DNA of 64,000 nt from Ramlibacter sp. (GTDB lineage: Bacteria; Pseudomonadota; Gammaproteobacteria; Burkholderiales; Burkholderiaceae_C). This document shows, piece by piece, positions 44,151 to 53,666 of this stretch. Both the position numbers and the translations under genes were made by a program. Position 1 is the first letter of the stretch; each line of letters opens with the position of its first letter. Location: contig JAHBZN010000001.1 of the NCBI GenBank assembly GCA_019635415.1, positions 992,001-1,056,000 on the forward strand, given 5' to 3'. The notes under the pieces were generated by a model. That model saw nothing but the letters and a program-made list of their open reading frames with translations, had not been told where the DNA came from and ran no database searches.

Positions 44151-44969
44151 TCAGCCCCGCAGGAAGTCCCGGATGGCGAACAGCGTCTGGTCTGGCGTCT
44201 CGCTCATCTGGTGGTGGCCCACGGGCAATGTGGCGATCCTGATGGCCTTGCCGCTGGACTCGGCCTGGCGGATCAGAGGCTGCGCGGCCTTGGCCTGGGT
44301 CATCTGATCCTGCGCGCCCAGCACGAAGAGCACCGGGCAGGTGAGCCGGGCCATGGCGGCCTCGCCGCCGGCGTAGTCATTGCAGGCCTTGAAGCCCCGA
44401 TGGAACACATTGACCAGTGTGTTGCTGGCCAGCACGCGCCGACCCAGCGCCATGCTCGCGCCGTACACCCAGGTGCCCGGGCCCAGCGCCGAGGGCGGGG
44501 CGGCCAGCGTGCTGCGGCTGAACACGTTGATCATGGTGAGCGCCTTCAGGGGGTCGCTGAGCGAAGTCTCCAGCAGTGCCGGCGACACCTTCATGGGAAA
44601 GGCCGTGCCCACCAGCACCAGGTGGCTGACCCGTTCCTGCAGGCGGCCCGCAGCTTCCAGTGCAATCAGGGAACCCCAGCTGTGGCCCACGAGCGCGGCC
44701 TTGCGGACGCCGGCGGCATCGAGCAGGGCGGCAATAAATTCCGCCGCCTCCTCCACGGTGGCAGGCGCCTCGCCAGCACTGCGGCAATGGCCGGGCAGGT
44801 CCACGGCCAGGACGTTCCAGCCGTGATGAGCCAGGTAGCGGGTCTGCAGGATCCAGACGCTGTGGTCGTTGAGCACGCCGTGGATGAAGACCACGGTGGG
44901 CCGGGCCGCACCAAAGGGCTTGCCGCCCGTGTAGCAGTAGGTGCTGGCGCCGTTGACGTTGAGTTCCAT
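44151..44969 (-). CDS. Alpha/beta hydrolase
   Basis: 272 aa. Oxyanion motif FIHGVLNDHSVW (28-39), nucleophile elbow GHSWGS, acid in FVLGAQDQMTQ and His in PVGHHQMSE: an intact triad. Cytoplasmic. Two bp separate it from metY upstream, so it is probably co-transcribed. Substrate unknown; the layout resembles general carboxylesterases. Confidence 0.87.
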   Translation of the reverse strand: MELNVNGASTYCYTGGKPFGAARPTVVFIHGVLNDHSVWILQTRYLAHHGWNVLAVDLPGHCRSAGEAPATVEEAAEFIAALLDAAGVRKAALVGHSWGSLIALEAAGRLQERVSHLVLVGTAFPMKVSPALLETSLSDPLKALTMINVFSRSTLAAPPSALGPGTWVYGASMALGRRVLASNTLVNVFHRGFKACNDYAGGEAAMARLTCPVLFVLGAQDQMTQAKAAQPLIRQAESSGKAIRIATLPVGHHQMSETPDQTLFAIRDFLRG

Positions 44970-44971
44970 GG

Positions 44972-46282
44972 TCAGGCCTCCGTCTTTTCCGCGGCCTTGA
45001 GCGCGCGCTTCAGGTCGTCGATCAGATCGTCCGGGTCTTCCAGGCCGATCGACAGGCGGATGGTGCCCTGGCCAATGCCGCCGGCGGCCAGGGCCTCGTC
45101 GCTCATGCGGAAATGGGTGGTGCTGGCCGGGTGGATCACCAGCGACCGGCAGTCACCGACATTGGCGAGGTGGCTGAAGACCTTCAGCGCTTCGATGAAG
45201 GCGCGGCCCTGGGTCCGATTGCCCTTGATGTCGAAGCTGAACACCGAACCCGCGCCCTTGGGCAGGAGCTTCCGGGCCAGCGCGTGGCTTGGGTGCGACT
45301 TCAGCATCGGGTGGCCCACGCGCGACACAAACGGGTGCGAGGCGAGGAATTCCACCACCTTGGCGGTGTTGGCCATGTGCCGGTCCATGCGCAGCGGCAG
45401 TGTCTCGATGCCTTGCAGGATGAGCCAGGCCGTGTGCGGGCTCATTGCAGCGCCAAAGTCTCGCAAGCCTTCGCGCCGTGCGCGCAACAGGAAGGCACCC
45501 ACGGTCGATTCTTCGGAGAACACCATGTTGTGGAAACCGTCGTAGGGCTGCGTGAGTTCCGCGAACCGGCCTTGGGTGGCGCGACCTTCCCAGTCGAAAC
45601 TGCCACCGTCCACCACGATGCCGCCAATGACCGTGCCGTGGCCGCTGAGGAATTTGGTGGCCGAGTGGTAGACCAGGTCGGCGCCGAGTTCCAGGGGCCT
45701 CATGAGGTAAGGGGAGGTGAGGGTTGAATCCACGAGCAACGGTACGCCGGCCTCATGCGCAATGGCGCTCACCACGGGAATGTCCAGCACGTCCAGACCG
45801 GGGTTGCCCACGGTTTCGCCAAACAGCAGCTTGGTGTCTGGACGGATGGCGGCACGCCAGCCGTCGATGTCGCCGGGCTTGACGAAGGTGGTCTCGATGC
45901 CAAAGCGGCGCAGGGTGTAGTGCAGCAGGTTCTGGCTACCCCCGTACAGCGCGGTGCTCGCCACGATGTGCGAGCCCGCGCCCATCAGGGTGGCCACCGC
46001 GAGATGCAGAGCCGCCTGGCCGCTGGCGGTGGCAATGGCGCCAATGCCGCCCTCCAGTGCGGCCACGCGCTGCTCCAGCACCGCGTTGGTCGGATTGCTG
46101 ATGCGGCTGTAGACGTGGCCCGCGCGTTCCAGGTTGAACAGTGCCGCCGCATGGTCGCTGGACTCGAACACGAACGAGGTGGTCAGGTGGATGGGCACCG
46201 CGCGGGCACCGGTGGCGGGGTCAGGGGCGGCGCCGGCGTGCAGCGCCAGGGTGTCAAAGCCGGGGTCGGAATAGCCGGGCAT
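44972..46282 (-). CDS. metY: O-acetylhomoserine aminocarboxypropyltransferase
   Basis: 436 aa, the right length for MetY-type Cys/Met metabolism PLP enzymes (longer than MetB or MetZ). Motifs: FDTLALHAGAAPDPATGARAVPIHLTTSFVF, YSRISNPTNAVLEQRVAALEGG, and the PLP Lys K210 in SATKFLSGHGTVIGG. It makes homocysteine from O-acetylhomoserine and sulfide (direct sulfhydrylation). 97 bp separate its start from the divergent CBS gene. Confidence 0.92.
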   Translation of the reverse strand: MPGYSDPGFDTLALHAGAAPDPATGARAVPIHLTTSFVFESSDHAAALFNLERAGHVYSRISNPTNAVLEQRVAALEGGIGAIATASGQAALHLAVATLMGAGSHIVASTALYGGSQNLLHYTLRRFGIETTFVKPGDIDGWRAAIRPDTKLLFGETVGNPGLDVLDIPVVSAIAHEAGVPLLVDSTLTSPYLMRPLELGADLVYHSATKFLSGHGTVIGGIVVDGGSFDWEGRATQGRFAELTQPYDGFHNMVFSEESTVGAFLLRARREGLRDFGAAMSPHTAWLILQGIETLPLRMDRHMANTAKVVEFLASHPFVSRVGHPMLKSHPSHALARKLLPKGAGSVFSFDIKGNRTQGRAFIEALKVFSHLANVGDCRSLVIHPASTTHFRMSDEALAAGGIGQGTIRLSIGLEDPDDLIDDLKRALKAAEKTEA

Positions 46283-46379
46283 GGGTGTCTCTCCGGTTCA
46301 CTCTGTTGTGGAATAGCCCGGCATTGTGGGCTATATTCGTTTGAAGCTCAGTCACCCGCGTCAGCCAGAGGAGAACACC

Positions 46380-46838
46380 ATGAAAGTCAGCGACATCCTG
46401 CGCGTCAAGGGCAACACCCTGTACACCGCCACCCCTGATGAACCGTTGTCCCGCGCCGTGGAACTCATGGCCGAGAAAGACATTGGTTCGCTGGTGGTCA
46501 TGGAGCACGGTGATCTGGTGGGCATGCTGACCTTTCGTGAGGTGATCCAGACGGTGGTCAGGAACGGAGGCGCGGTGGGCAGCACCCTGGTGCGCAAGGC
46601 CATGGACGACGCGCCCCTGACCTGCACCGCCGAAACCGAACTCGACGAGGTGCGCCGCATGATGCTGGACCGCCACGCGCGCTACATGCCGGTCATGGAC
46701 AAAAAGATGCTGATGGGCGTGATCAGTTTCTACGACGTGGCCAAGGCGGTGGTGGACAGCCAGAACTTCGAGAACCGCATGCTCAAGGCCTACATCCGCG
46801 ACTGGCCGGGTGAGGAAGAGGCCAGCCAGGGACAGTGA
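46380..46838 (+). CDS. Tandem CBS-domain protein
   Basis: 152 aa from ATG 46380 preceded by AGAGGAG; the frame upstream is leader. Two CBS domains (residues about 8-62 and 78-130): MKVSDILRVKG...VVMEHGDLVGMLTFREVIQ and TCTAETELDEVRRMMLDRHARYMPVMDKKMLMGVISFYDVAKAV. Binds adenine nucleotides in typical family members; target unknown. Stand-alone signal-sensor style protein. Confidence 0.93.
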   Translation: MKVSDILRVKGNTLYTATPDEPLSRAVELMAEKDIGSLVVMEHGDLVGMLTFREVIQTVVRNGGAVGSTLVRKAMDDAPLTCTAETELDEVRRMMLDRHARYMPVMDKKMLMGVISFYDVAKAVVDSQNFENRMLKAYIRDWPGEEEASQGQ

Positions 46839-46847
46839 ACCGGCCCG

Positions 46848-47063
46848 TCAACCGCCGATCGGGCTCTGAAGCAGTGCCCGGCCATGGTCGCTGAGTGCCA
46901 GGCCACCGTCGATCCCGACCGTGACGAAGCCATTCTCGTAGAGCCGGTCCGAATAATCGCGCTTGATGTCTTCGGGGAAGGGCATGGACTCACCGGAGGC
47001 CAGCCGGCGCAGCAAGGCCAACTCGGCCGCGGTGGGAACAAAGGCAGGGGTGGCATCAGACAT
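46848..47063 (-). CDS. Small hypothetical protein
   Basis: 71 aa from ATG 47063, which has an AGGAG site. MSDATPAFVPTAAELALLRRLASGESMPFPEDIKRDYSDRLYENGFVTVGIDGGLALSDHGRALLQSPIGG reads as a small winged-helix-like fold. The GLALSDHGRALL end resembles the wing of MarR/Lrp-like domains, so a DNA- or protein-binding role is possible. No family name can be given. Convergent with the CBS gene. Confidence 0.65.
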   Translation of the reverse strand: MSDATPAFVPTAAELALLRRLASGESMPFPEDIKRDYSDRLYENGFVTVGIDGGLALSDHGRALLQSPIGG

Positions 47064-47171
47064 GAAGTTCTCCTGGCTCGCGCCGCGTGGGATGCCCCCA
47101 TTGTGCGCACGCATCGCGCCGAACGCGTCGGCCTGCGCGCCGTGTGTGTGTCAGCGAAGGTAACAGGGCGA

Positions 47172-48383
47172 TCAGCCCATGCTGGCGTGAATCACTTCGC
47201 GCACCCGGGGGTAAATCTGCTGGTTCCACTTGCGGCCGCTGAATACGCCGTAGTGGCCCACGCCAACCTGGATGTGGTGGGTTTTCATGTAGGGCCGGAT
47301 CCCGGTGCACAAATCCTGCGCCGCCACGGTCTGGCCCACTGAACAGATGTCATCGCGCTCGCCTTCCACCGTGAGCAGGGCGGTACGGCGGATGGCGGCC
47401 GGATTGACCCGGCGGCCGCGCCAGGTGAGCTGGCCCACCGCGAGGTCGTAGGTCTGGAAGACCTTTTCCACGGTTTCCAGATAGAACTCCGCGGGCAGGT
47501 CGTTGACGGCAAGATACTCGTCATAGAAGACGCGGATCACGTCGGCCTGCGCCTCTTCTCCCTGCACGAGGTGGTGGTAGAGGTTGCGGAACTGCTGCTT
47601 GTGGCGTTCGAGATTCATCGACAGGAAGGCGCTGAGCTGCACGAAGCCCGGATACACGCGGCGCATGTAACCCGCGTGGGGCAGCGGCACGTGGCTGATG
47701 AGGTTCTGCTCGAACCATTCAATGGGCTTGCTGGTCGCCAATTCGTTGACGCTGGTCGGATTGACGCGGCAGTCCACCGGGCCGGCCATGAGCGTGAGGC
47801 TGCGCGGCTGGGCAGGGTGATTGTCCTCGGCCATAAGGGCGGTGGCGGCCAGGGCCGCCACACAGGGCTGGCACACCGCCACCACGTGAACGCCAGGGCC
47901 AATCGTGGCCATGGCCTGCATCATGTAGTCGATGTAGTTGTCCAATCCGAAGGCGCCATGGCGCAGGCTCACGTCGCGCGCGTTGTGCCAGTCCGTGATG
48001 TAGACGTCATGGTCCTGCAGCAACGTTCGCGCCGTTTCGCGCAGCAGCGTGGCGAAGTGGCCCGACAGCGGGGCCACGAGCAGCACCGGCGGCTGGCCGC
48101 TGACGCCGGCCTTGCTGAAATGCAGCAGCGTGCCAAAGGGCAGGGACAGCGCCTTGACCTCGGTGACCGGGATGTCTTCGCCGCCCATCGTGATCGAGGT
48201 GATATCAAAGGCCGGCCGCGAGTGCGTGAGGCGCATGCGGGAAAACACTTCACTGGCGGCGGACAGCTTGCGCAGGACCGAGCCTTCAGTGTGGCGCAGC
48301 CAGAGGGCGGCACTGCTGCTCTGGGCCAGCAGCCGGAAGGGGGACATCAGGTCGGACTGGGTTTGATAGGCCTGATACAGCAT
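47172..48383 (-). CDS. phaZ: Intracellular poly(3-hydroxybutyrate) depolymerase
   Basis: 403 aa from ATG 48383, which has AGGA at a sensible distance; ATG 48389 would put the site too close. Starts MLYQAYQTQSDLMSPFR like PhaZa proteins. Nucleophile motif AVCQPC (C171), conserved DWHNARDVSLRHGAFGLDNYIDYMMQAM and the His region at HYGVFSGRKWNQQIYPRV. Mobilises storage PHB inside the cell, implying that the organism makes PHB even though phaC is not in the window. Confidence 0.95.
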   Translation of the reverse strand: MLYQAYQTQSDLMSPFRLLAQSSSAALWLRHTEGSVLRKLSAASEVFSRMRLTHSRPAFDITSITMGGEDIPVTEVKALSLPFGTLLHFSKAGVSGQPPVLLVAPLSGHFATLLRETARTLLQDHDVYITDWHNARDVSLRHGAFGLDNYIDYMMQAMATIGPGVHVVAVCQPCVAALAATALMAEDNHPAQPRSLTLMAGPVDCRVNPTSVNELATSKPIEWFEQNLISHVPLPHAGYMRRVYPGFVQLSAFLSMNLERHKQQFRNLYHHLVQGEEAQADVIRVFYDEYLAVNDLPAEFYLETVEKVFQTYDLAVGQLTWRGRRVNPAAIRRTALLTVEGERDDICSVGQTVAAQDLCTGIRPYMKTHHIQVGVGHYGVFSGRKWNQQIYPRVREVIHASMG

Positions 48384-48553
48384 GGGCATCCTGACGTTGG
48401 GCGGGCATTTGCAGGGCAGGGCTTGTGGCCCTGTGCGGAAACTGAAGGCAAGTTGCGGGCCAGCCGTCCAACACCGTGCTGGCCATGCACCGCTCTGGCA
48501 CAGCCCTTGCTCGAAACCGAGTCGCCCCTGCCCTCAGACCACCCGGAGCTCCC

Positions 48554-49210
48554 ATGGCCAAAGCCGTTCTCACCATCAGCAGCAAGAACTACGGGGCCTG
48601 GGCGTTGCGCGGCTGGTTGATGGCCCGATTTGCCGGGCTGGACTTCACCGAAAAGGTCATTCCGCCGGATGACCCGGCGATGAAGGCGGAGATGTTGCTG
48701 CTCGCGCCCTCCATGCTGGTGCCCTCGCTGACGCACAACGGCATCAAGGTGTGGGACACGCTGGCCATTGGCGAGTACCTGCACGAGACCAAGCCCAAGG
48801 CGGGTTTGTTGCCCGTCGACGTCAAGGCGCGTGCGCATTGCCGCGCCGTGTGCGGCGAAATGCATTCGGGTTTCTCGGCGCTGCGCGGCGCTCTGCCGAT
48901 GAATCTCAAGGCCCACTTTCCCAACTTCAAGGTCTGGTCCCGTGCCCAGGCGGACATCGACCGGGTGCTGGCCATCTGGAAGGAGTGCCTGGCGGCCTAC
49001 GGTGGCCCGTTCCTTTTCGGCAGGACACCGGGACTGGCGGACGCGATGTACGCCCCTGTGGTGACGCGGTTCCTCACCTACGATGTGCCGCTGGACAAGA
49101 CCAGCGCAGCCTACTGCAAACGCGTCATGGAACTGCCTGCCATGAAGGAATGGGTGGCGGCCGCCAAGCAGGAGCCCGACGAGATCGACGAACTCGATGC
49201 CGAGTTCTGA
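48554..49210 (+). CDS. Glutathione S-transferase family protein
   Basis: 218 aa from ATG 48554 (cccATG). N-terminal thioredoxin-like domain (ISSKNYGAWALRGWLMARFAGLDFTEKVI, residues 6-36, and PSMLVPSLTHNGIKVWDTLAIGEYLHE, the cis-Pro and GSH-binding part). The all-alpha C-terminal domain includes PFLFGRTPGLADAMYAPVVTRFLTY. Cytoplasmic detoxification or maleylacetoacetate isomerase-like role possible. Convergent with the cupin gene at 49214 (3 bp). Confidence 0.88.
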   Translation: MAKAVLTISSKNYGAWALRGWLMARFAGLDFTEKVIPPDDPAMKAEMLLLAPSMLVPSLTHNGIKVWDTLAIGEYLHETKPKAGLLPVDVKARAHCRAVCGEMHSGFSALRGALPMNLKAHFPNFKVWSRAQADIDRVLAIWKECLAAYGGPFLFGRTPGLADAMYAPVVTRFLTYDVPLDKTSAAYCKRVMELPAMKEWVAAAKQEPDEIDELDAEF

Positions 49211-49213
49211 GAT

Positions 49214-49639
49214 TCAGGCCGGCCAGGGTGTCGGCGCGGGGATGTCGCACACCGGCTCGACATCAATGCTCTTGAAGTCGGCGGGCGACACGATCTCCAG
49301 GTATTCCATGTCGGGCGAATAGTCGAACAGATAGTGGCGAATGCCCGGGCGCTGGTGGACCACGTCACCGGCCTCGACCAGCGTCTCCTTGTCTTCGTAC
49401 ATGAAACGGGCCCAGCCCTTGACCATGATCACGATCTGGAAATCCGCTTCATGGCGGTGCCAGCCGGTGCCCGCTTCTGGTGCCATGTTGGCCTTGACCA
49501 GGTGCGCGATGACTTTGCCATGGGTGGCCTCGGCAACCCCCAGATCGCGGTAGAGGAAGAAGTCGCGCAAGCCTCCGGAGACGAACGAGGTATCCGAGGG
49601 TTTGACATGTGAGAACTTGGTTTGCGTTCGGTCGAGCAT
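49214..49639 (-). CDS. Cupin-domain protein
   Basis: 141 aa. Cupin motif 1 [23 protein letters not shown] (His-His-Glu ligands) and motif 2 [11 protein letters not shown], so metal binding is likely. Small single-domain cupin, cytoplasmic. Transcribed away from aroC. Function unknown. Confidence 0.83.
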   Translation of the reverse strand: MLDRTQTKFSHVKPSDTSFVSGGLRDFFLYRDLGVAEATHGKVIAHLVKANMAPEAGTGWHRHEADFQIVIMVKGWARFMYEDKETLVEAGDVVHQRPGIRHYLFDYSPDMEYLEIVSPADFKSIDVEPVCDIPAPTPWPA

Positions 49640-49789
49640 GGGGTTTCTCCATCAGCAAATCGTGATTGCTGCGGCGCAACATCAAGCATGAAGCGTTCCA
49701 TCGGTCCCACAAACGCCCGGCGGGAGGCACGCTGCCCGGGCCCTGGGCAAGCCAGCCCGGGTCTGCGGGCCTGCCCGATAATGCGGGCC

Positions 49790-50887
49790 ATGAGCGGTAA
49801 CACCTTCGGAACAATTTTCGCGGTCACCAACTTTGGTGAATCGCATGGCCCGGCCATTGGCTGCGTGATCGACGGCTGCCCACCGGGCATGGCACTGGCG
49901 GAAGCGGACATCCAGGGCGACCTGGATCGCCGGCGTCCGGGGACCAGCCGTCACGTGACCCAGCGCAACGAGCCCGACACGGTGGAGATCCTCAGTGGTG
50001 TCTATGAAGGCAAGACCACGGGCACGCCGATCTGCCTACTGATCCGCAACACCGACCAGCGCAGCAAGGACTACAGCGAGATCGCCCAGACCTTCCGGCC
50101 GGGCCACGCGGACTTCACCTACCTTCGCAAGTATGGGTTACGGGACCCGCGTGGCGGAGGCCGGTCGTCGGCGCGCCTGACAGCGCCCATGGTGGCGGCC
50201 GGAGCCGTGGCCAAGAAGTGGTTGAAGGAAAGATATGGCACCACTTTCCGTGGCTGCATGGCCCAGGTCGGGGAGATCGAGATACCGTTCGAAAGCTGGG
50301 ACCATGTCCCCAACAACCCGTTCTTCGCGCCGGTGGAGGATGTGAGCCATCTGGAGGCCTACATGGACAGCCTGCGCAAGGCGGGCGATTCCTGCGGCGC
50401 GCGCGTGCGTGTCACCGCCAGCGGCGTGCCGGTGGGTCTTGGCGAGCCCCTGTTCGACAAACTGGACGCCGACATTGCCTGGGCCATGATGGGCATCAAC
50501 GCCGTGAAGGGCGTGGAAATCGGCGCGGGCTTTGGCAGTGTGACCCAGCGCGGCACCACGCATGGAGACTCCCTGACCCCGCAGGGCTTCCAGACCAACA
50601 ATGCCGGCGGCGTGCTCGGTGGCATCAGCTCGGGCCAGGACCTTGACGTGGCGATTGCCATCAAGCCCACCAGTTCCATCATCAGCCCGCGCGACACCAT
50701 CAACACCCGGGGCGAGGCCACCCAGGTCATCACCAAAGGGCGCCACGACCCCTGCGTGGGCATCCGGGCCACGCCGATTGCCGAGGCCATGCTGGCGCTG
50801 GTCGTGATGGACCATGCACTGCGCCACCGCGCCCAGAACGGCGATACGGCCGCCGCGCCCGCCACGCTGCAGGCCTCGTTCCTCTAG
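49790..50887 (+). CDS. aroC: Chorismate synthase
   Basis: 365 aa from ATG 49790 ([20 protein letters not shown]), matching the normal AroC start. Signatures: [61 protein letters not shown], and [16 protein letters not shown] near the C-terminus. Converts EPSP to chorismate with reduced FMN, last step of the shikimate pathway. aroQ of the same pathway lies 3.5 kb away at 54440. 6 bp before the MFS gene. Confidence 0.97.
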   Translation: MSGNTFGTIFAVTNFGESHGPAIGCVIDGCPPGMALAEADIQGDLDRRRPGTSRHVTQRNEPDTVEILSGVYEGKTTGTPICLLIRNTDQRSKDYSEIAQTFRPGHADFTYLRKYGLRDPRGGGRSSARLTAPMVAAGAVAKKWLKERYGTTFRGCMAQVGEIEIPFESWDHVPNNPFFAPVEDVSHLEAYMDSLRKAGDSCGARVRVTASGVPVGLGEPLFDKLDADIAWAMMGINAVKGVEIGAGFGSVTQRGTTHGDSLTPQGFQTNNAGGVLGGISSGQDLDVAIAIKPTSSIISPRDTINTRGEATQVITKGRHDPCVGIRATPIAEAMLALVVMDHALRHRAQNGDTAAAPATLQASFL

Positions 50888-50893
50888 GCCCGC

Positions 50894-52096
50894 GTGGCCG
50901 ACGCCGCGGCTGCGCGCCGCTCGCTGCTGCCCTTCGCCGCGCTGTCGGCGACCTATTTCGCGCACATCGGGTTCTTCAACCCCTACCTGCCGCTGTGGCT
51001 CAAGAGCCTGGGGCTTCCCATCGTGGTGATCAGCCTGCTGACCTCGGTGCAGAGCCTGACCCGCGTGTTCGCTCCCTACGCGTGGGGGGCACTCAGCGAC
51101 CACACCGGCGAGCGCGTGCGGCTGCTGCGCCTGAGCGCCACAGTGGCGCTGGTAGTGTCCGCGGGGTTGTGGATCGAGGGGGGTGCCTGGTGGCAGGGCC
51201 TGGTGCTTCTGCTCCTGTTCACACACACCAGCTCCATGATGTCGCTCACCGAGGCGGCCATGGCCCATCTGGTGGCGGGCGATTGGGGGCGTTACGGCCG
51301 CATCAGGCTGTGGGGTTCCGTGGGTTTCATGCTCACGGTGTTTCTCGCCGGCGCCTGGTTCGAGGCGCGGGGCATGAAGGACTTTCCGGCCTGGACGGCG
51401 GTCACTTTGGGCGCGGTGTTGCTGTGCACCTGGTGGCTGCCCGACGTGCGCGAGAAGCCGTCGCAGGAGCATGCCGCCGGCCTGCCCATAGGCCCGGTGC
51501 TGCGCCAGCCGGCCGTGCGCTGGTTCTTTGCCTCGCTGTTCTTTCACGTGATGGCCCACTTTTCGGTGTACGGCTTCCTCTCGCTGTACCTGGATGCACG
51601 CGGCTACAGCAAGGCCATGATCGGCGTCCTGTGGGCGGCGTCGGTGCTGGTGGAAATTGGCTGGTTCTTTGCGCAGGGCCGCTGGACGGGGCGAATGCGC
51701 ATGACGCGCTGGATGGTGATCTGCGGGCTGGCCATGGTGGTGCGCATGGCACTCACGGCGGGCTTGAACCAGTGGCTGGTGGCGCTGCTGGTGGCGCAGG
51801 CCCTGCATGCTTTGACCTTTGCCTGCCACCACACTGCCTGCATTGCACTGCTCAGCCGTCATTTCCCGGGCCGTCTGCGCGGACGGGGCCAGGCCCTGTT
51901 CACGGTCACGGGTTATGGCTGCGGCGGGGTCCTGGGTGTGCTCGCGGGCGGGTCGCTCGTGGCATGGGTGGGGTTCGAGATGATGTACGTCGTGGCCGCG
52001 GCCGTGGCGGCGGTTGCGACGGGCTGCGCCTGGCGTGCCGATGTGCTGGAGCAGGCCGCTGCGGTCCGCGCGTCAGCGGCTGGAGGCCTGCAGTGA
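50894..52096 (+). CDS. MFS transporter (LacY/HcaT-like)
   Basis: 400 aa from GTG 50894. Twelve hydrophobic helices. The signature FFNPYLPLWLKSLGLPIVVISLLTSVQSLTRVFAPYAWGALSDHTGERVR belongs to the MFS_1-like/HcaT group. GRIRLWGSVGFML after TM4 is also typical. Possible uptake of an aromatic or sugar-like substrate; direction uncertain. The stop codon region overlaps the 3' end of the convergent J-domain gene by 24 bp. Confidence 0.88.
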   Translation: MADAAAARRSLLPFAALSATYFAHIGFFNPYLPLWLKSLGLPIVVISLLTSVQSLTRVFAPYAWGALSDHTGERVRLLRLSATVALVVSAGLWIEGGAWWQGLVLLLLFTHTSSMMSLTEAAMAHLVAGDWGRYGRIRLWGSVGFMLTVFLAGAWFEARGMKDFPAWTAVTLGAVLLCTWWLPDVREKPSQEHAAGLPIGPVLRQPAVRWFFASLFFHVMAHFSVYGFLSLYLDARGYSKAMIGVLWAASVLVEIGWFFAQGRWTGRMRMTRWMVICGLAMVVRMALTAGLNQWLVALLVAQALHALTFACHHTACIALLSRHFPGRLRGRGQALFTVTGYGCGGVLGVLAGGSLVAWVGFEMMYVVAAAVAAVATGCAWRADVLEQAAAVRASAAGGLQ

Positions 52097-52564
52097 CAGC
52101 GTGCGCTTGAGCACGAGACCTGTGGAACTGCTCTGGGTGTCCTGGCTGACAAGGGTGGCGCCCTGAGGCACCGGCAGCGCCGACTTGAAGGCCACTGTGC
52201 CCACGGCGGCCACCGCGCAACTGATGGTCGCGAAGAGTAAATACCAGGGCCAACGTGTTGCACGTTGTTGCAAATCAGGCAGCGGTGCAGGGCGGCTCAT
52301 GCGGGTTTTGAGGCCGGTCCGGGCCGACTTGCGAGCCGCGTGGCGCGCAATCCACTGGTCATGTTCTTCGCGTTGCGCCGGGTCCGACAGCACTTCGTAG
52401 GCCTTGTTCAGATTGGCCATCACGCGTGGCGCATGGCTGTTGTCGGGCGACTTGTCAGGGTGGTAGCGCTGGGCCAGGCGGCGATAGGCCGCGCGCACGT
52501 CGTCGGCTGGCGCGTCACGCGCCACCTGGAGGATGTCGTAATAACTTGGAACGGACGCTTGCAC
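52073..52564 (-). CDS. J-domain membrane protein
   Basis: 163 aa. The N-terminal J domain (residues 7-70) has the HPD motif (YHPDKSPDNSH), so it can stimulate a DnaK-type ATPase. A basic linker (ARKSARTGLKTR) and one TM helix (WPWYLLFATISCAVAAVGTVAF, about 104-125) follow, with a short tail. This is a tail-proximal membrane-anchored co-chaperone unlike DnaJ itself (no Gly/Phe or Zn domains). Client unknown. Confidence 0.85.
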   Translation of the reverse strand: MQASVPSYYDILQVARDAPADDVRAAYRRLAQRYHPDKSPDNSHAPRVMANLNKAYEVLSDPAQREEHDQWIARHAARKSARTGLKTRMSRPAPLPDLQQRATRWPWYLLFATISCAVAAVGTVAFKSALPVPQGATLVSQDTQSSSTGLVLKRTLSLQASSR

Positions 52565-52654
52565 GGTATGAATGGTCTTCTTGGCCGTTAACCCGCGCGG
52601 ATTCTAGTAGCGCCGCTATGAAAATAAAAGCGAATGTGTTGCACATTTGCAGCG

Positions 52655-53539
52655 TCAGGGTTCGGGCGGCGTGCCCCGAAAAGGGTTGAATCCGGTGATC
52701 AGCGCGGTCGCCGCGAGCACCAGAAGGCAGCCAGGCAGCATGCCCAGCGTCACGGGCTCGCCCAGGAACAGCCCTCCCCAGGTGACACCGAACAGCGGAA
52801 TCATGAAGGCGGCCGAGGTGGCCGCGCTGGCGGGGATCACGCGCATGAGGCGCATGCTGATCCAGTACACGAACCCCGACGTGATCACGCCGAGGGTGCC
52901 GGCGGCCACCAGCGCGCCGGGCGACACCTGCATGGCCGGGACCGAAGCGCCCAGCGGCAGCAGCAGCAGGACCGCGGCCACCACATGCACCGTGGCCGAA
53001 GCGGGCAGGGGCTCGTGGGCCATCGTGGCGCGCTTCATGAGGATGGCGCCCACGCCGTAGGCCGCGGCCGCTGTGGTACAGGCCAGCGCAGCCAGCACCA
53101 CCGGGGTGGTGACTGCCACCGGCCCCAACTGGACCAGCAGCGCAACGCCCGCAAAGCCAAGGGCGCAGCCCGTGAGCCGGCGGCCGGTGAGCCGCTCTTC
53201 CCCGAGCGCGGCCGCGCCCAGCACGCCGAACAGCGGCGTCGTGGCATTCAGAACGGCCGAATAGCCTGCGGGCAGCACCAGTCCGGCCAGGTTGAACAGC
53301 ACGAAGGGGCAGACCACGGTGAGCAGCGCGACCAGGGCCAGCCGTTTCCAGGCCGCGCGCGCAGGCCATGCATGGCGCAGCAGCCGCATCAGCAGGCCCA
53401 GCACCGCGGCCGCCAGCACGCAGCGTATGCCCGCCAGGCCGAAAGGCCCGAGTGCGGGGCTGGCGATGCGGATCAGCGGGAACGACGCCCCCCAGAGGGC
53501 GGACAGGGCAATCAGCTGGGCGAAGTGGCGTGTTTTCAT
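52655..53539 (-). CDS. DMT/EamA-family transporter
   Basis: 294 aa from ATG 53539 (MKTRHFAQLIALSALWGASFPLIRIA). Ten hydrophobic helices with two EamA repeats. The repeat signature ALWGASFPLIRIASPALGPFGLAGIRCVLAA and the second-half TSAAFMIPLFGVTWGGLFLGEPVT are typical of exporters for amino acids, metabolites or drugs. Inner membrane; substrate not predictable. The upstream frame extension overlaps the promoter of the next gene and is rejected. Confidence 0.88.
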   Translation of the reverse strand: MKTRHFAQLIALSALWGASFPLIRIASPALGPFGLAGIRCVLAAAVLGLLMRLLRHAWPARAAWKRLALVALLTVVCPFVLFNLAGLVLPAGYSAVLNATTPLFGVLGAAALGEERLTGRRLTGCALGFAGVALLVQLGPVAVTTPVVLAALACTTAAAAYGVGAILMKRATMAHEPLPASATVHVVAAVLLLLPLGASVPAMQVSPGALVAAGTLGVITSGFVYWISMRLMRVIPASAATSAAFMIPLFGVTWGGLFLGEPVTLGMLPGCLLVLAATALITGFNPFRGTPPEP

Positions 53540-53666
53540 GAAGCGGCGAGCCATTGTGCGGCAGCCATGCCACGTCCGCCGGACCCTACGGGCAAACCGC
53601 ATCAATACATTTTGAAACTGACGGCACAATGCGCGCAGGGACCAACCAAGTCAGGGAAAAGAATTC